NCBI RefSeq assembly: GCF_040782645.1
Contig: NZ_CP160403.1
Coordinates: forward strand, 1,302,001 to 1,366,000
Reading direction: 5' to 3'
DNA length: 64,000 nucleotides
Origin: Streptomyces sp. HUAS ZL42
Lineage (GTDB): Bacteria > Actinomycetota > Actinomycetes > Streptomycetales > Streptomycetaceae
The translations under genes were made by a program, and so were the position numbers. This document shows positions 33,656 to 42,534 of this stretch, piece by piece; the stretch's first letter is position 1; each line of letters opens with the position of its first letter. The notes beneath the pieces are model-generated. The model had not been told where the DNA came from. It did no database searches and worked only from the letters and a program-made list of their open reading frames with translations.

Positions 33656-34720
33656 ATGGCCGACACCGCCGTACGGATCGACGGGAACACGCTGCGGCTG
33701 CCGGGCGGTGTGGCGGTGCGGTTCGTGCGCACCCTGCGCCTGCCCGAGACGGGCACCCACCCGCTGCCGCCGGGGCTCGGCGAGTTCCCGGTCCGGCGGG
33801 TCTCCGACTTCCCGGACACCGTGCCCGAGCAGTGGCGGGCGCGCGGCGGGGTGATGCTGCCGGTGTACCTGCGCGAGGCCATGTGGCTGAGCTTCTCCGG
33901 GACCACCGAGCCGGCCGCACTGCAGGTCGGGGTGGGCAAGGTGTGCGCGGTCTCGGGCAAGCGCTGGAGCGGCGAGCTCTCGCGGCACCCGCAGAACTAC
34001 GTCGTGCTGCCCCGCCAGCCCTGGCTGGACGGCATCAACTCCGGCAAGGGGACGGTCCGCCAGTTCGTGGCGGTGCCTCTCGGTCTGGGCGCGACCGTGG
34101 AGGGTCAGGTCACCGGCGAGGAGGTGTGGGGCGGTGTACAGCTGCAGTCCTTCCCGCTGAACGACGAGGCGCTGGCCGAGTGGCGGCGCGAGGAGGAGCG
34201 GCGCCGGGTCGAGGAGGTACGGCGCGTGAAGTCGGCCGGCGGCTACGGCGCCGCGCTGCCCATGGCGGCCCCGCCCGCGCCGGGCGCCGTACCGGCACCC
34301 GCTGCGGCGGCCGCTCCGGCGGGTCGGCCCCGGGCCGCCGCGGCCATGGGCCTCGGGGTCGGCGGTTCGATGCGCCAGGAGGTCTACAACGACGACCGTC
34401 CGCTGAAGGACTGGGCGCAGGACGCCGCCGGGCGGGTCTTCGTCCATCTCGTGACCCCTCCGGAGTGGCGCCGTATCACCGGCGAGGCGCCCCCGCCGTC
34501 ACCCGTGGACCGCGCGGCGTACACGCGGGCGGGCCTGCCCTGGTACGACTACTACGACCAGGACGCCGAGGACCTCGCCCCGACGGGCACTCTCGAGGGC
34601 GTCAGGCCGGTCGGCGACTGGCTCGGCGACGACCTCGACCCCTGGCAGGAACCCGCACCGCACCAGGTCAAGCCGCTCAAGGACGCCCCGGGGAAGCCGG
34701 TGGAGGACGGCGACTGGTAG
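33656..34720 (+). CDS. Conserved actinobacterial protein, unknown function
   Basis: A 354-residue soluble protein. Residues 1-180 form a compact domain (HPLPPGLGEFPVRRVSDFPD, VMLPVYLREAMWLSFSG, GKGTVRQFVAVPLGLGATVE), then an Ala/Pro-rich linker at about 200-225, then a shorter C-terminal domain with RPLKDWAQDAAGRVFVHLVT and YDYYDQD. No enzyme motif or signal peptide is visible. GAGGGAG lies eight bases upstream of ATG 33656. I do not assign a function. Confidence 0.65.
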   Translation: MADTAVRIDGNTLRLPGGVAVRFVRTLRLPETGTHPLPPGLGEFPVRRVSDFPDTVPEQWRARGGVMLPVYLREAMWLSFSGTTEPAALQVGVGKVCAVSGKRWSGELSRHPQNYVVLPRQPWLDGINSGKGTVRQFVAVPLGLGATVEGQVTGEEVWGGVQLQSFPLNDEALAEWRREEERRRVEEVRRVKSAGGYGAALPMAAPPAPGAVPAPAAAAAPAGRPRAAAAMGLGVGGSMRQEVYNDDRPLKDWAQDAAGRVFVHLVTPPEWRRITGEAPPPSPVDRAAYTRAGLPWYDYYDQDAEDLAPTGTLEGVRPVGDWLGDDLDPWQEPAPHQVKPLKDAPGKPVEDGDW

Positions 34721-34820
34721 ACGTCGCCGTTGTTGCGTCCGGGCCGTCTTTGCACTCGGGAGGCGTTCCGCGTCAGGGTGGTTGCCACGACGGGGGCAAC
34801 CGACGACCTGAGGTGCGGGC

Positions 34821-36068
34821 ATGGGCAGTGGTACGGAGGCGTCGCACGACGGCTGGAGCAGGCGGCGCTTCGTCGGCGCTCTGGGCGGGGCGGCCGCGGC
34901 CACGGCTCTGGGCGCCTGCGGCGGCGCGTCGGACACCCCGACGGCGGCCGGGGAGACTCGGCCGGCATCCGAGGAGACCCCGGCCACGTCACCGCAGGTG
35001 GCGCCCGGCTCCTCCGCCCCGGCATCGGCGCGCCCGTCCGGTCCCCGCCCCCTGTACATCGGCACGTACACCTCGGCCGAGGGCGGCGGCGAGGGCATCG
35101 GCCTCGCCACGTACGACGCGACGACGGGTCGTGTCACCGGCGACGGAACCGTCACCGGCGTCCGCGACCCGTCGTACCTCGCGGTGCACCCGGACGGCCG
35201 GACGCTGTACGCGGTCAGCGAGCGGGAGAAGGGTTCCGTGACCGCCGTGCGGCTCTCCGACCGCGGGATCCTGGGCAGCCGGCCGACGGGCGGGGCGTAT
35301 CCCTGCCAGCTGTCGGTCCACCCGGGCGGGCGCTGGCTGCTCAGTGCCGACTACGGTTCGGGCACCGTGGCCGTGCACCCGATCGGGGCCTCGGGTGCGC
35401 TGGGCGAACGCACGGACCTGGTCAGGCACTCCACGCCGCCGCCGGGGCCGGGCCAGGAGGGCCCGCACGCCCACCAGTTCGTCACCGGCCCGGACGGCGG
35501 CCATGTACTCGCCGTCGACCTCGGCACGGACACCGTCTACACCTACCGTCTGGACACGCGCACCGGCCGGCTCACCGAGGTCGCCCAGGCGCACACCCGG
35601 CCGGGCGCGGGCCCGCGTCACCTGACGTTCCATCCCGGCGGCCGGTACGCCTACCTGGCCAACGAGTCCGACGACACGGTCGCGGTCTGCGCGTACGACC
35701 CGGCCACCGGCCGGCTCACCGTCGGCGGGCCGCAGTCCACCGGCAGCGGCAAGGGCACCAACTATCCGGCGCAGTTCGTGGTGACGCCGAACGGCGCGTA
35801 CGCGTATCTCGCGAACCGGGGGCACAACAGCCTGGCGCGCTACGCCGTGGAGGCGGACGGGGCCCGGCTGCGGCTGCTCGGCACCGTGCCGGTGGCCGGG
35901 GACTTCCCGCGGCAGATCGCGCTCTCGCCGGACGGGAGGCTGCTGTTCGCCGCGAACCAGAGGTCCAGCACGGTCAGCGTCTTCCACGTGGACGGGGCGA
36001 ACGGTGAACTGCGGCTCGCGGGCGAGCCGTTCGCGTCACCCGTCGCCGTCTGTGCGCTGCCGCTGTAG
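34821..36068 (+). CDS. Tat-exported lactonase-family beta-propeller lipoprotein
   Basis: A 415-residue protein. The signal SRRRFVGALGGAAAATALGAC combines a twin-arginine motif with a lipobox, so it is probably exported folded and lipidated. After a Thr/Pro/Ala-rich linker, a seven-bladed propeller of the lactonase (PF10282, 6-phosphogluconolactonase-like) type begins at RPLYIGTYTS and shows repeating motifs such as YLAVHPDGRTLYAVSE, HLTFHPGGRYAYLANES and QIALSPDGRLLFAAN. Extracellular location argues against a pentose phosphate role; it could hydrolyse another lactone. Its end overlaps the convergent DUF2470 gene. Confidence 0.85.
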   Translation: MGSGTEASHDGWSRRRFVGALGGAAAATALGACGGASDTPTAAGETRPASEETPATSPQVAPGSSAPASARPSGPRPLYIGTYTSAEGGGEGIGLATYDATTGRVTGDGTVTGVRDPSYLAVHPDGRTLYAVSEREKGSVTAVRLSDRGILGSRPTGGAYPCQLSVHPGGRWLLSADYGSGTVAVHPIGASGALGERTDLVRHSTPPPGPGQEGPHAHQFVTGPDGGHVLAVDLGTDTVYTYRLDTRTGRLTEVAQAHTRPGAGPRHLTFHPGGRYAYLANESDDTVAVCAYDPATGRLTVGGPQSTGSGKGTNYPAQFVVTPNGAYAYLANRGHNSLARYAVEADGARLRLLGTVPVAGDFPRQIALSPDGRLLFAANQRSSTVSVFHVDGANGELRLAGEPFASPVAVCALPL

Positions 36069-36761
36069 GGCGCGGGGGCAGGAGGCGGCGCTCGCCTGGG
36101 CGAGCAGCGCGTGCATGCGTTCGGTGAGCTGACCTACGTCGTCGGCGGGGGTGTGGAACGGCAGGCGTACGTCGCCGTGGGCGCGGGCGCGCTCGATGCG
36201 CAGCGTCAGTCCGTGCCGGTCGACGGCGAGGGGCTGGACGCGTACGGCGCCGTGCAGGCTGTCGGGTTCGACGAGCCGGGTGAGCCGCTCCACGGCGTCG
36301 GCATGGCAGTCGGCGAGGTGGGTGAGCAGCCGTGCCTCGGCCGCGGCGAGCGGGTCGGGTGCGGCGTCGGCGAACTCCTCGAGGTCGACGACGACGGCGG
36401 CGGAGGGCTGCTTCAGTACCACGCGAGTGGCCCGGAAGGCGAGGTGCCCGTCCTCGGGGGTGAACCAGCCGGCGAGCCAGAGCCGGGCGCGGATACGGTG
36501 GCGCACGGGGACGGGTGCGACGTCGGCGAACTCCAGCACGGCGGAAGGCTCGCCGCGGGGCGCGCAGATCGCGGCCGCGAGCAGGGCGCTGTCCTCGGGC
36601 AGGTGTGCAAGCACCCGGCCGTCCTCGTCCACGGTGTGTGCGCCGACGAGTTCCTCGCGGCCGCCGTTCGCGGTCACGCTGCAGGACCACGCCGTGGCGA
36701 GCACCGACCGGGCACGCTCCGCCGCGGCAGGCGCGGCGATCCAGCTCTGGCTGTCACCCAT
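36036..36761 (-). CDS. DUF2470/PNPOx-like protein under iron control
   Basis: A 241-residue protein. The N-terminal part has a split-barrel-like fold pattern (ARLWLAGWFTPEDGHLAFRA), and the C-terminal part (LLTHLADCHADAVERLTRLV) is the DUF2470 region containing its conserved histidine. Related proteins are found in heme-utilisation and PNPOx families. A strong IdeR/DmdR-type iron box lies 13 bp upstream of ATG 36761, so expression should rise under iron limitation. This supports a role in iron or heme metabolism. Its end overlaps the lactonase by 33 bp. Confidence 0.78.
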   Translation of the reverse strand: MGDSQSWIAAPAAAERARSVLATAWSCSVTANGGREELVGAHTVDEDGRVLAHLPEDSALLAAAICAPRGEPSAVLEFADVAPVPVRHRIRARLWLAGWFTPEDGHLAFRATRVVLKQPSAAVVVDLEEFADAAPDPLAAAEARLLTHLADCHADAVERLTRLVEPDSLHGAVRVQPLAVDRHGLTLRIERARAHGDVRLPFHTPADDVGQLTERMHALLAQASAASCPRALQRQRTDGDG

Positions 36762-36773
36762 GCCAGGACCTCC

Positions 36774-36792
36774 TTAGGTAAGCCTTGCCTAA
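36774..36792 (-). promoter_or_regulatory. DmdR1/IdeR-type iron box
   Basis: The 19-bp site TTAGGTAAGCCTTGCCTAA closely matches the palindromic iron-box consensus TTAGGTTAGGCTAACCTAA. It sits 13 bp upstream of the DUF2470 start and would overlap the promoter, so the iron-loaded repressor DmdR1 should silence this gene in iron-rich conditions. Confidence 0.85.
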
Positions 36793-36855
36793 CCTACCGA
36801 AGATCAGGGGTGTCCGCCAACCACGGGGACGGTTCGGATCCGGGCAATACGGAGA

Positions 36856-37470
36856 TCACTCCGCCGGCGAAACAACCCCCAGCAAGGCCCGCGCACACAG
36901 ATCGCGCACCTGCTCCCTCGACAGATCCGGGCCCCGCAGCCACTCCAGGCAGACCGCGGTGGTGAACGCCAGCCAGCCCCGCACGGCCAGCCGCACGTCC
37001 GGCCGCTCCTCGAAGAGCGGGCCGAACTCCGGGTCCGCGGCCAGGGCCGCCAGGATCTGGCGCTCCTGTGCGGCCAGGGCCCGTTGGTAGACCCGGCGCA
37101 CGGTCCGGTCGCCCGCGGCGTCGGCGCGGTGGAAGGCGCGGTAGCCGTGGGCGTGGGCCTCGACGTACTCCAGATAGGTGTCGAGACCGGCGGTGAGCTG
37201 CTCGCGGACCGGGACACCGGGCACTGCGGCCGTCATACGCAGCATCCGCTCGCTCTCCCGCTCGACGACCGCGGCGAAGAAGTCCCGCTTGGTCGGGAAG
37301 TAGTGGTACAGCAGTCCGCGGGAGACGCCCGCGATCTCGGCGACCTGCTCGATCCACACGTCGTCGTACGGGTTCTCCGAGAACAGGCGTGCCCCGACCG
37401 ACAGCAGCTGCTCCCTGCGCTCCGCGGTACTGAGCCGGCGCCGTGTGCGCTCCCCCTGGTTCGCGGCCAT
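36856..37470 (-). CDS. TetR-family regulator divergent from the BM3-like P450
   Basis: A 204-residue protein. The HTH reads VWIEQVAEIAGVSRGLLYHYFPTK, and the ligand domain is helical with a C-terminal WLAFTTAVCLEWLRG. It begins 117 bp from the divergent P450 gene and the intergenic region contains an inverted repeat CGGTTCA...TGAACCG. By analogy with BM3R1 and P450-BM3 it may repress the P450 until a fatty acid ligand binds; that is inference. Confidence 0.86.
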   Translation of the reverse strand: MAANQGERTRRRLSTAERREQLLSVGARLFSENPYDDVWIEQVAEIAGVSRGLLYHYFPTKRDFFAAVVERESERMLRMTAAVPGVPVREQLTAGLDTYLEYVEAHAHGYRAFHRADAAGDRTVRRVYQRALAAQERQILAALAADPEFGPLFEERPDVRLAVRGWLAFTTAVCLEWLRGPDLSREQVRDLCARALLGVVSPAE

Positions 37471-37490
37471 GCCCGCACTTTACTTGACGC

Positions 37491-37519
37491 CGGTTCAACA
37501 ACAGGACCAGACTGAACCG
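37491..37519. promoter_or_regulatory. Inverted repeat between tetR and the P450 gene
   Basis: CGGTTCA at 37491-37497 and TGAACCG at 37513-37519 form a perfect 7-bp inverted repeat with a 15-bp spacer. TTGACG at 37484-37489 is a possible -35 for the plus strand, so the repeat falls between the -35 and the start. A third GAAC motif (ATTGAACC) follows. Probable binding site of the divergent TetR. Confidence 0.6.
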
Positions 37520-37586
37520 CGTTATTGAACCCACGTACAACATGCGCTGCGTCGCAACGTGTCGCCGGATCAAGGGAGATCGCGTC

Positions 37587-39101
37587 ATGGCGGGGACGAC
37601 GACAGGGGACGTACTGCCGAAGGGGTTCCGCGGCGCGGAGCTCGGCTGGCCCGAGCTGGACCGCATACCGCATCCGCCGTACCGGCTGCCCCTGCTCGGT
37701 GACCTGCTGGGCGCGAGCCGGCGGACGCCTCTGCAGGACTCCCTGCGCTACGCGCGGCAGCTGGGGCCGATCTTCCGGCGCAAGGTGTTCGGCAACGAGT
37801 TCGTGTTCGTGTGGGGTGCCGGCCTCGCCGCCGACATGGCCGACGAGACGCGCTTCGCCAAGCACGTCGGGCTCGGTGTCGCCAATCTGCGGCCGGTCGT
37901 CGGGGACGCGCTGTTCACGGCGTACAACCACGAGCCGAACTGGCAACTGGCGCACGACGTCCTGGCGCCCGGTTTCAGCCGCGAGGCCATGGTGGCCTAC
38001 CACCCGATGATGCTGGACGTGGCCGCGCGGCTCACCGACCACTGGGACCGCGCGTCGGCGGCGGGCCGCCCGGTGGACGTGCCCGGGGACATGACCAAGC
38101 TGACCCTGGAGACGATCGCGCGCACCGGGTTCGGGCACGACTTCGGTTCCTTCGAACGCTCCCGTCCGCATCCCTTCGTGACGGCGATGATCGGCACGCT
38201 CACCTACGCACAGCGCCTCAACACGGTCCCCGCGCCGCTGACCCCGCTGGTGCTGCGCGGCGCGAGCCGCCGCAACGAGGCCGACATCGCCTACCTCAAC
38301 CGCACGGTCGACGACCTGGTGCGGGCCCGCCGTACGGCGGGCGGGGAGGGCGACCTCCTCGACCGGATGCTGCAGACCGCGCACCCGGAGACCGGCGAGC
38401 GCCTGTCCGCGGAGAACGTCCGCCGCCAGGTCATCACCTTCCTGGTCGCGGGCCACGAGACCACCTCGGGCGCGCTCTCCTTCGCCCTGCACCACCTCTC
38501 CCGGCACCCGGACGTCGCGGCCCGGGCCCGCGCCGAGGTGGACCGGGTGTGGGGCGACACCGCCGTGCCCGGGTACGACCAGGTGGCCAAGCTGCGTTAC
38601 GTGCGCCGGGTCCTCGACGAGGCGTTGCGGCTGTGGCCGACCGCGCCCGCCTTCGCGCGGGAGGCGCGGGAGGACACGGTGCTGGGCGGGCGGCATCCGA
38701 TGCGGCGGGGCGCCTGGGCGCTGGTGCTGACGGCGATGCTGCACCGGGATCCCGAGGTGTGGGGTGCGGACGCCGAACACTTCGACCCGGACCGCTTCGA
38801 CGTGGCCGCCGTACGGGCCCGTCCGCCGCACACCTTCAAACCGTTCGGGACCGGGGCGCGGGCATGCATCGGGCGGCAGTTCGCGCTGCACGAGGCGACG
38901 CTGGTCCTCGGACTGCTGCTGCGCCGCTACGAGCTGCGGCCCGATCCGGCCTACCGGCTGCGGGTCACCGAGCGGCTGACGCTGATGCCGGAGGGGCTGC
39001 GGCTGCGCCTGGAGCGGCGTACGGGAGTGGCCCGGGGAGCGGTGGAAGCCCAGGTGACGCCGTCAGAGCCGCGCTGTCCAGTACACGGGGCGGGTGACTG
39101 A
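37587..39101 (+). CDS. CYP102/P450-BM3-like heme protein without reductase domain
   Basis: A 504-residue P450 strikingly like the heme domain of P450-BM3: THE-like [57 protein letters not shown] and the heme loop [20 protein letters not shown] with Cys427. BM3 itself continues with a roughly 580-residue FMN/FAD reductase, which is absent here; the protein ends 77 residues after the heme Cys with a short tail. It likely hydroxylates fatty acids with a separate redox partner. ATG 37587 follows AAGGGAG. The divergent TetR and an inverted repeat lie upstream. Confidence 0.88.
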   Translation: MAGTTTGDVLPKGFRGAELGWPELDRIPHPPYRLPLLGDLLGASRRTPLQDSLRYARQLGPIFRRKVFGNEFVFVWGAGLAADMADETRFAKHVGLGVANLRPVVGDALFTAYNHEPNWQLAHDVLAPGFSREAMVAYHPMMLDVAARLTDHWDRASAAGRPVDVPGDMTKLTLETIARTGFGHDFGSFERSRPHPFVTAMIGTLTYAQRLNTVPAPLTPLVLRGASRRNEADIAYLNRTVDDLVRARRTAGGEGDLLDRMLQTAHPETGERLSAENVRRQVITFLVAGHETTSGALSFALHHLSRHPDVAARARAEVDRVWGDTAVPGYDQVAKLRYVRRVLDEALRLWPTAPAFAREAREDTVLGGRHPMRRGAWALVLTAMLHRDPEVWGADAEHFDPDRFDVAAVRARPPHTFKPFGTGARACIGRQFALHEATLVLGLLLRRYELRPDPAYRLRVTERLTLMPEGLRLRLERRTGVARGAVEAQVTPSEPRCPVHGAGD

Positions 39102-39893
39102 CGTCGGCAGTGCGGTGCCGGCACCCCCCCGGGCCGCGTTCAGCTGCGGCTGGGTGAGGAAGAACGCGCCGGTGAGATCGGCGTCCGTGAGGTCGGCGTC
39201 GCGCAGGTCGGCACCGATCAGATCCGCGCCACGCAGGTCGGCACCGGTGAGGTCGGCGGCTATCAGGTAGGCGCCGCGGAGGTTGGCGCCGCGCAGATCG
39301 GCGCCCTTGAGACGCGCGCCGATCAGGTCCGCGCCCCGGCGTTCCTTGCGGCGGCCGCGGATGCCGGCCCGCACCAGCTCGCTGGTCTTCAGCAGGAGGC
39401 CGTTGACCTCCTGACGGTGTGCGGCCACGTCCAGCGCGACGAGTTCCCCGGGAGTCTGCCGGGTGAGCCGCTCGGTCCGCTCCAGGGCGCGGCGCAGATC
39501 GGCGTGGACGGGTCGGGCGGCGGGGAGGGTGAGTGCCTCGGTCAGGTACCAGAGCAGTTCGTGCAGCTGCCGGACGACCGGGAACACGTCGAACATCCGG
39601 CGGGCGTGCTCACGCGATCCGCCACGCCAGTCCTGCCCGCCGAAGGTGACCTGCGAGACCGTCTGCCCGGCGCCGAAGCAGTCGTAGACCGTACAACCGG
39701 TGAACCCTTTCTGCCGGAGCTTCGCGTGGATCCCGCACCGGTGGTCGTCCCGAAGATTCGGACAGGGTGTCCCGGCGTCCTTGGTCATCGCGAAGTCGGC
39801 GGACGCGGCGAACGGCAGGGCGACGCAGCACAGGCCGAAGCAGTTGCCGCAGTCGCCTCGCAGTCGGGACCGGTCGGCTGTCTGATCCTGCAT
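39063..39893 (-). CDS. Pentapeptide-repeat protein with Cys-rich N-terminus
   Basis: A 276-residue protein. The N-terminal part has a cysteine set typical of an Fe-S or zinc cluster ([31 protein letters not shown]). A helical linker is followed by a pentapeptide-repeat helix, visible as [20 protein letters not shown] and continuing with [12 protein letters not shown] for about twelve repeats. Pentapeptide proteins can mimic DNA and protect gyrase, but most have unknown roles. It begins at ATG 39893 and overlaps the P450 end by 39 bp. Confidence 0.83.
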   Translation of the reverse strand: MQDQTADRSRLRGDCGNCFGLCCVALPFAASADFAMTKDAGTPCPNLRDDHRCGIHAKLRQKGFTGCTVYDCFGAGQTVSQVTFGGQDWRGGSREHARRMFDVFPVVRQLHELLWYLTEALTLPAARPVHADLRRALERTERLTRQTPGELVALDVAAHRQEVNGLLLKTSELVRAGIRGRRKERRGADLIGARLKGADLRGANLRGAYLIAADLTGADLRGADLIGADLRDADLTDADLTGAFFLTQPQLNAARGGAGTALPTSVTRPVYWTARL

Positions 39894-40034
39894 GGCGCCC
39901 AGCCTACGACCCGTAACCTCACCGAGGGATTTCCGGCCTTGTGGGTGTCCCCTCATACAACGGAAAACAAGCTGCGCTACCACTTGGGGAGCGGCCGAAG
40001 CAGGCAGGAGCCCAACTCATCCGGGAGCGACGCC

Positions 40035-40235
40035 ATGTGCACTCACCAGCCTCTGTGCCCCTCCGCCGACAGCCCCGACCACGACGCCGCCGTCATCGTG
40101 TCGGGCCACCCCGAGCAGGGCTGGTACCTGCTGTGCAACGGCACGATCGTCTTCGACGACACCGGTGAGCTCCTGCCCGACGGCCGGGCGGTGGGCCCGC
40201 ATCGCACGCGGGGCCCACTTCCCGTGACCGTCTGA
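40035..40235 (+). CDS. DUF5999 small protein
   Basis: A 66-residue protein starting MCTHQPLCPSADSPDHDAAV. The Cys/His start and QGWYLLCNGTIVFDDTGELL are typical of the DUF5999 family of streptomycetes. Function unknown; the N-terminal CxxxxxxC and later cysteine could bind a metal. GGGAG lies upstream of ATG 40035, and its stop abuts the convergent sigma-factor stop. Confidence 0.75.
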   Translation: MCTHQPLCPSADSPDHDAAVIVSGHPEQGWYLLCNGTIVFDDTGELLPDGRAVGPHRTRGPLPVTV

Positions 40236-40236
40236 C

Positions 40237-41130
40237 TCACCCGGCGAGGTCCGGCAGATCGAGGCCCGCGAGGCGCTCGGGGTCGGCCAGGATGTGCAGT
40301 GCGACGATCCTGCCGTCGGCGACGGTGACGCCCATGACCGACAGCGGCTGCCCGTCGCGGACGTTGAGGATCCCGACCGAACCGTTGACCAGCGCCTGCC
40401 GCCCGTAGGGCGCGAACTCCCGGAACAGGACCGCCTGTTCGGCCACTGCCTTCGCCCCGCGCACCAGCTTCGACGCGGCCGCACCCGTGAGGGCCCCGGA
40501 GTCGGCACGCAGCACCACATCGGGGTCGAGGACCGCGAGCAGCGCCTCGAAGTCCCCGGCACGGCTGGCCGCCATGAAGGCGTCCACGACCTCGCGCTGC
40601 CGGGCAACATCGGGCTCGGCCGGTACGGTCGCGCCCTGCACCCGGCGCCGGGCCCGGCTGGCCAGCTGCCGGGTCGCCGCCGAGTTGCGCTCCACGACGG
40701 GTGCGATGTCGTCGAACGGCACGGCGAACATGTCGTGCAGCACGAACGCGAGCCGCTCGGCGGGGTCCAGGGTCTCCAGAACCACGAGGAGCGCCAGTCC
40801 GACCGAGTCGGCCTGCAGGACCTCCTGCTCCGGGTCGACCTGGGCGAGCGGCCTGACCACGGGGTCCGGGACGAAGGTGTCGTCCTCCATCGGCTGCTCA
40901 CGCCGGGCCGTACGCGACCGCAGCATGTCCAGGCAGACCCTGCCGGTCACCGTGGTGAGCCAGCCCCCGAGGTTGCGGATGTCGCTGGTGTCGGTACGCC
41001 CGAGCTTCAGCCAGGTCTCCTGGACCGCGTCCTCCGCCTCGGCGAGCGAGCCGAGCATGCGGTAGGCCACGGCGTTCAGATGCCCGCGGTGCTCCTCGAA
41101 CCGGACCGCCAGCAGATCCGTGCCGGTCAT
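40237..41130 (-). CDS. ECF41-type RNA polymerase sigma factor with SnoaL-like tail
   Basis: A 297-residue protein. Sigma region 2 is visible in YRMLGSLAEAEDAVQETWLK, region 4 in LDPAERLAFVLHDMFAVPFD. The C-terminal ~120 residues (FMAASRAGDFEALLAVLDPD, ILNVRDGQPLSVMGVTVADG) form a SnoaL-like domain, the hallmark of the ECF41/SigJ group, in which the extension modulates activity in place of an anti-sigma factor. Members are often next to a carboxymuconolactone decarboxylase, but here the neighbour is a PIG-L deacetylase, with a ten-base gap. Confidence 0.88.
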   Translation of the reverse strand: MTGTDLLAVRFEEHRGHLNAVAYRMLGSLAEAEDAVQETWLKLGRTDTSDIRNLGGWLTTVTGRVCLDMLRSRTARREQPMEDDTFVPDPVVRPLAQVDPEQEVLQADSVGLALLVVLETLDPAERLAFVLHDMFAVPFDDIAPVVERNSAATRQLASRARRRVQGATVPAEPDVARQREVVDAFMAASRAGDFEALLAVLDPDVVLRADSGALTGAAASKLVRGAKAVAEQAVLFREFAPYGRQALVNGSVGILNVRDGQPLSVMGVTVADGRIVALHILADPERLAGLDLPDLAG

Positions 41131-41139
41131 GAACGCCCC

Positions 41140-41883
41140 CTATCGGCTGAACAGTTCGAAGGCCACGGCCGGCGTGCCGCCGAAACGCTCGCCCACGGAC
41201 GCCGCCACCCCGTTCAGGAATCCCCGTGCGTACGCTTCCGGGTCCTCCTCCGTCAACGCCTCGATGTACGTGCGGTGTTCGAGCAGGGAGCGCACCGCCC
41301 GCTCCAGGCCCGGCGTCGCGTCCACGGCGTGGGTGGGCGAGGCGGAGCCGGCGATGGCGACCCAGCGGACGCCGCTCCAGGGCTCCAGGCCCTGTTCGAC
41401 GAGCTCCGGGAAGATCCAGCGGTTGCCCGCGTCGGCGGCCGCGTCGAGGGTCGCACGGCCGACCGCCACATGGTCCGGCGTGTTCCAGGCGACGCCGCCC
41501 CAGGTGTCGCGGTGGTTGAGGGTGATCACCAGCTCGGGGCGGTGGCGGCGGATGGCGGCGGCGATGTCGCGGCGCAGGGCGGGGCCGTACTCGATCACAC
41601 CGTCCTTGTGGTCGAGGAACTCCACCGCCGAGACCCCGACGACCGCCGCGCTCGCCCGCTGCTCCTGCTCCCGCAGCGGGCCGCACTTCGCGGGCTCCAG
41701 CGTGTCGATGCCCGCCTCGCCCCGGGTGGCCAGGACGTAGGCGACCTCGCGGCCCCCGTCGGTCCAGGCGGCGATCGCCGCCGAGCAGCCGTACTCGAGG
41801 TCGTCCGGGTGGGCGACGACCGCGAGGGCGCGCCGCCAGTCGGCGGGCATGGGCTGGAGCTGAGTGATCGTCGGCTCGGTCAT
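41140..41883 (-). CDS. PIG-L family N-acetylglucosamine deacetylase-like protein
   Basis: A 247-residue protein. The zinc motif AVVAHPDDLEYG lies at about residues 21-32, and the third ligand is in NTPDHVAVGRATLDAAADAG. PIG-L/MshB/BshB enzymes deacetylate GlcNAc-containing substrates; this member resembles generic actinobacterial LmbE proteins. It is upstream of the ECF41 sigma factor in the same direction and may be in its operon. ATG 41883 fits the family length. Confidence 0.86.
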   Translation of the reverse strand: MTEPTITQLQPMPADWRRALAVVAHPDDLEYGCSAAIAAWTDGGREVAYVLATRGEAGIDTLEPAKCGPLREQEQRASAAVVGVSAVEFLDHKDGVIEYGPALRRDIAAAIRRHRPELVITLNHRDTWGGVAWNTPDHVAVGRATLDAAADAGNRWIFPELVEQGLEPWSGVRWVAIAGSASPTHAVDATPGLERAVRSLLEHRTYIEALTEEDPEAYARGFLNGVAASVGERFGGTPAVAFELFSR

Positions 41884-41920
41884 GGAGTCAGCCTAATACT
41901 CCGGCTGTAGAACGTGATCT

Positions 41921-42283
41921 TCATGTCTGGGTCGCGGTTTGTCGGCGGTAGTGGCTGGCCCGGGCTCGGGCCTGGTGGCGACGTCGCCAGTCGGACCAGC
42001 CGAGCCGGTGGGCTACGGCGTGCTCGGGTCGGCCGACGAGCGTGGTGAACGGCCGATGGATCTCGTTGCAGGTGAGCGGGATCAGCCCGTCCGGGGCTGG
42101 CTCGCGGGCGTGCTCGGCGGCGCGGACGACGGCGAGGAAGGCGTGGGCGGCCGCCCTCCGGCAATGCCACGGTAGTTGGCGCCGTGGCGGCGAGGCGGTG
42201 TCACGCCAGTTGGGGGTGGTGTCGTGGGTGAGGCGGCGGGTCATCCGGGAGTCAGAACTGCTCACCCAGCGACGGCCGTTCAC
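41921..42283 (-). pseudogene. C-terminal remnant of an IS transposase (IS701-like)
   Basis: The minus strand contains LIPLTCNEIHRPFTTLVGRP and HRLGWSDWRRRHQARARASH followed by YRRQ, which is the familiar C-terminal end of IS701-type/DDE transposases in Streptomyces (WSxWRRRHQxRAxxxHYRR). Only about 100 residues are seen, with no catalytic DDE residues and no clear terminal inverted repeats. It is a dead stub. Confidence 0.6.
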
Positions 42284-42534
42284 CTGGGAGTCCTGTCGGG
42301 AGCCTTACTTTTTCTACACATTGCGAGCCAGGAGCGCTCAAACCTCCGACTATTCAGGAGTTGACGGGTCCGGATATTCATCGGGAGCGGTGTCGGCTGC
42401 AGGGCACCGTGCACTGAGGCGCTGCTGCACCCGCCGCGGCGCGAGGAGGACAGCGGCCGCCGCGGTGTCAACGACCCCTGATGCCAAGGGCGCCGCCTGG
42501 GTAAACCCGGGCACGCCCCGGGGAAGGGATCCAG
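42284..42534. other. Intergenic region before the sedolisin gene
   Basis: About 250 bp. It has locally lower GC at 42300-42370 (ACTTTTTCTACACATTGCG), which may hold a promoter, but I could not pick out a convincing -10/-35 pair. No gene is seen. Confidence 0.4.
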
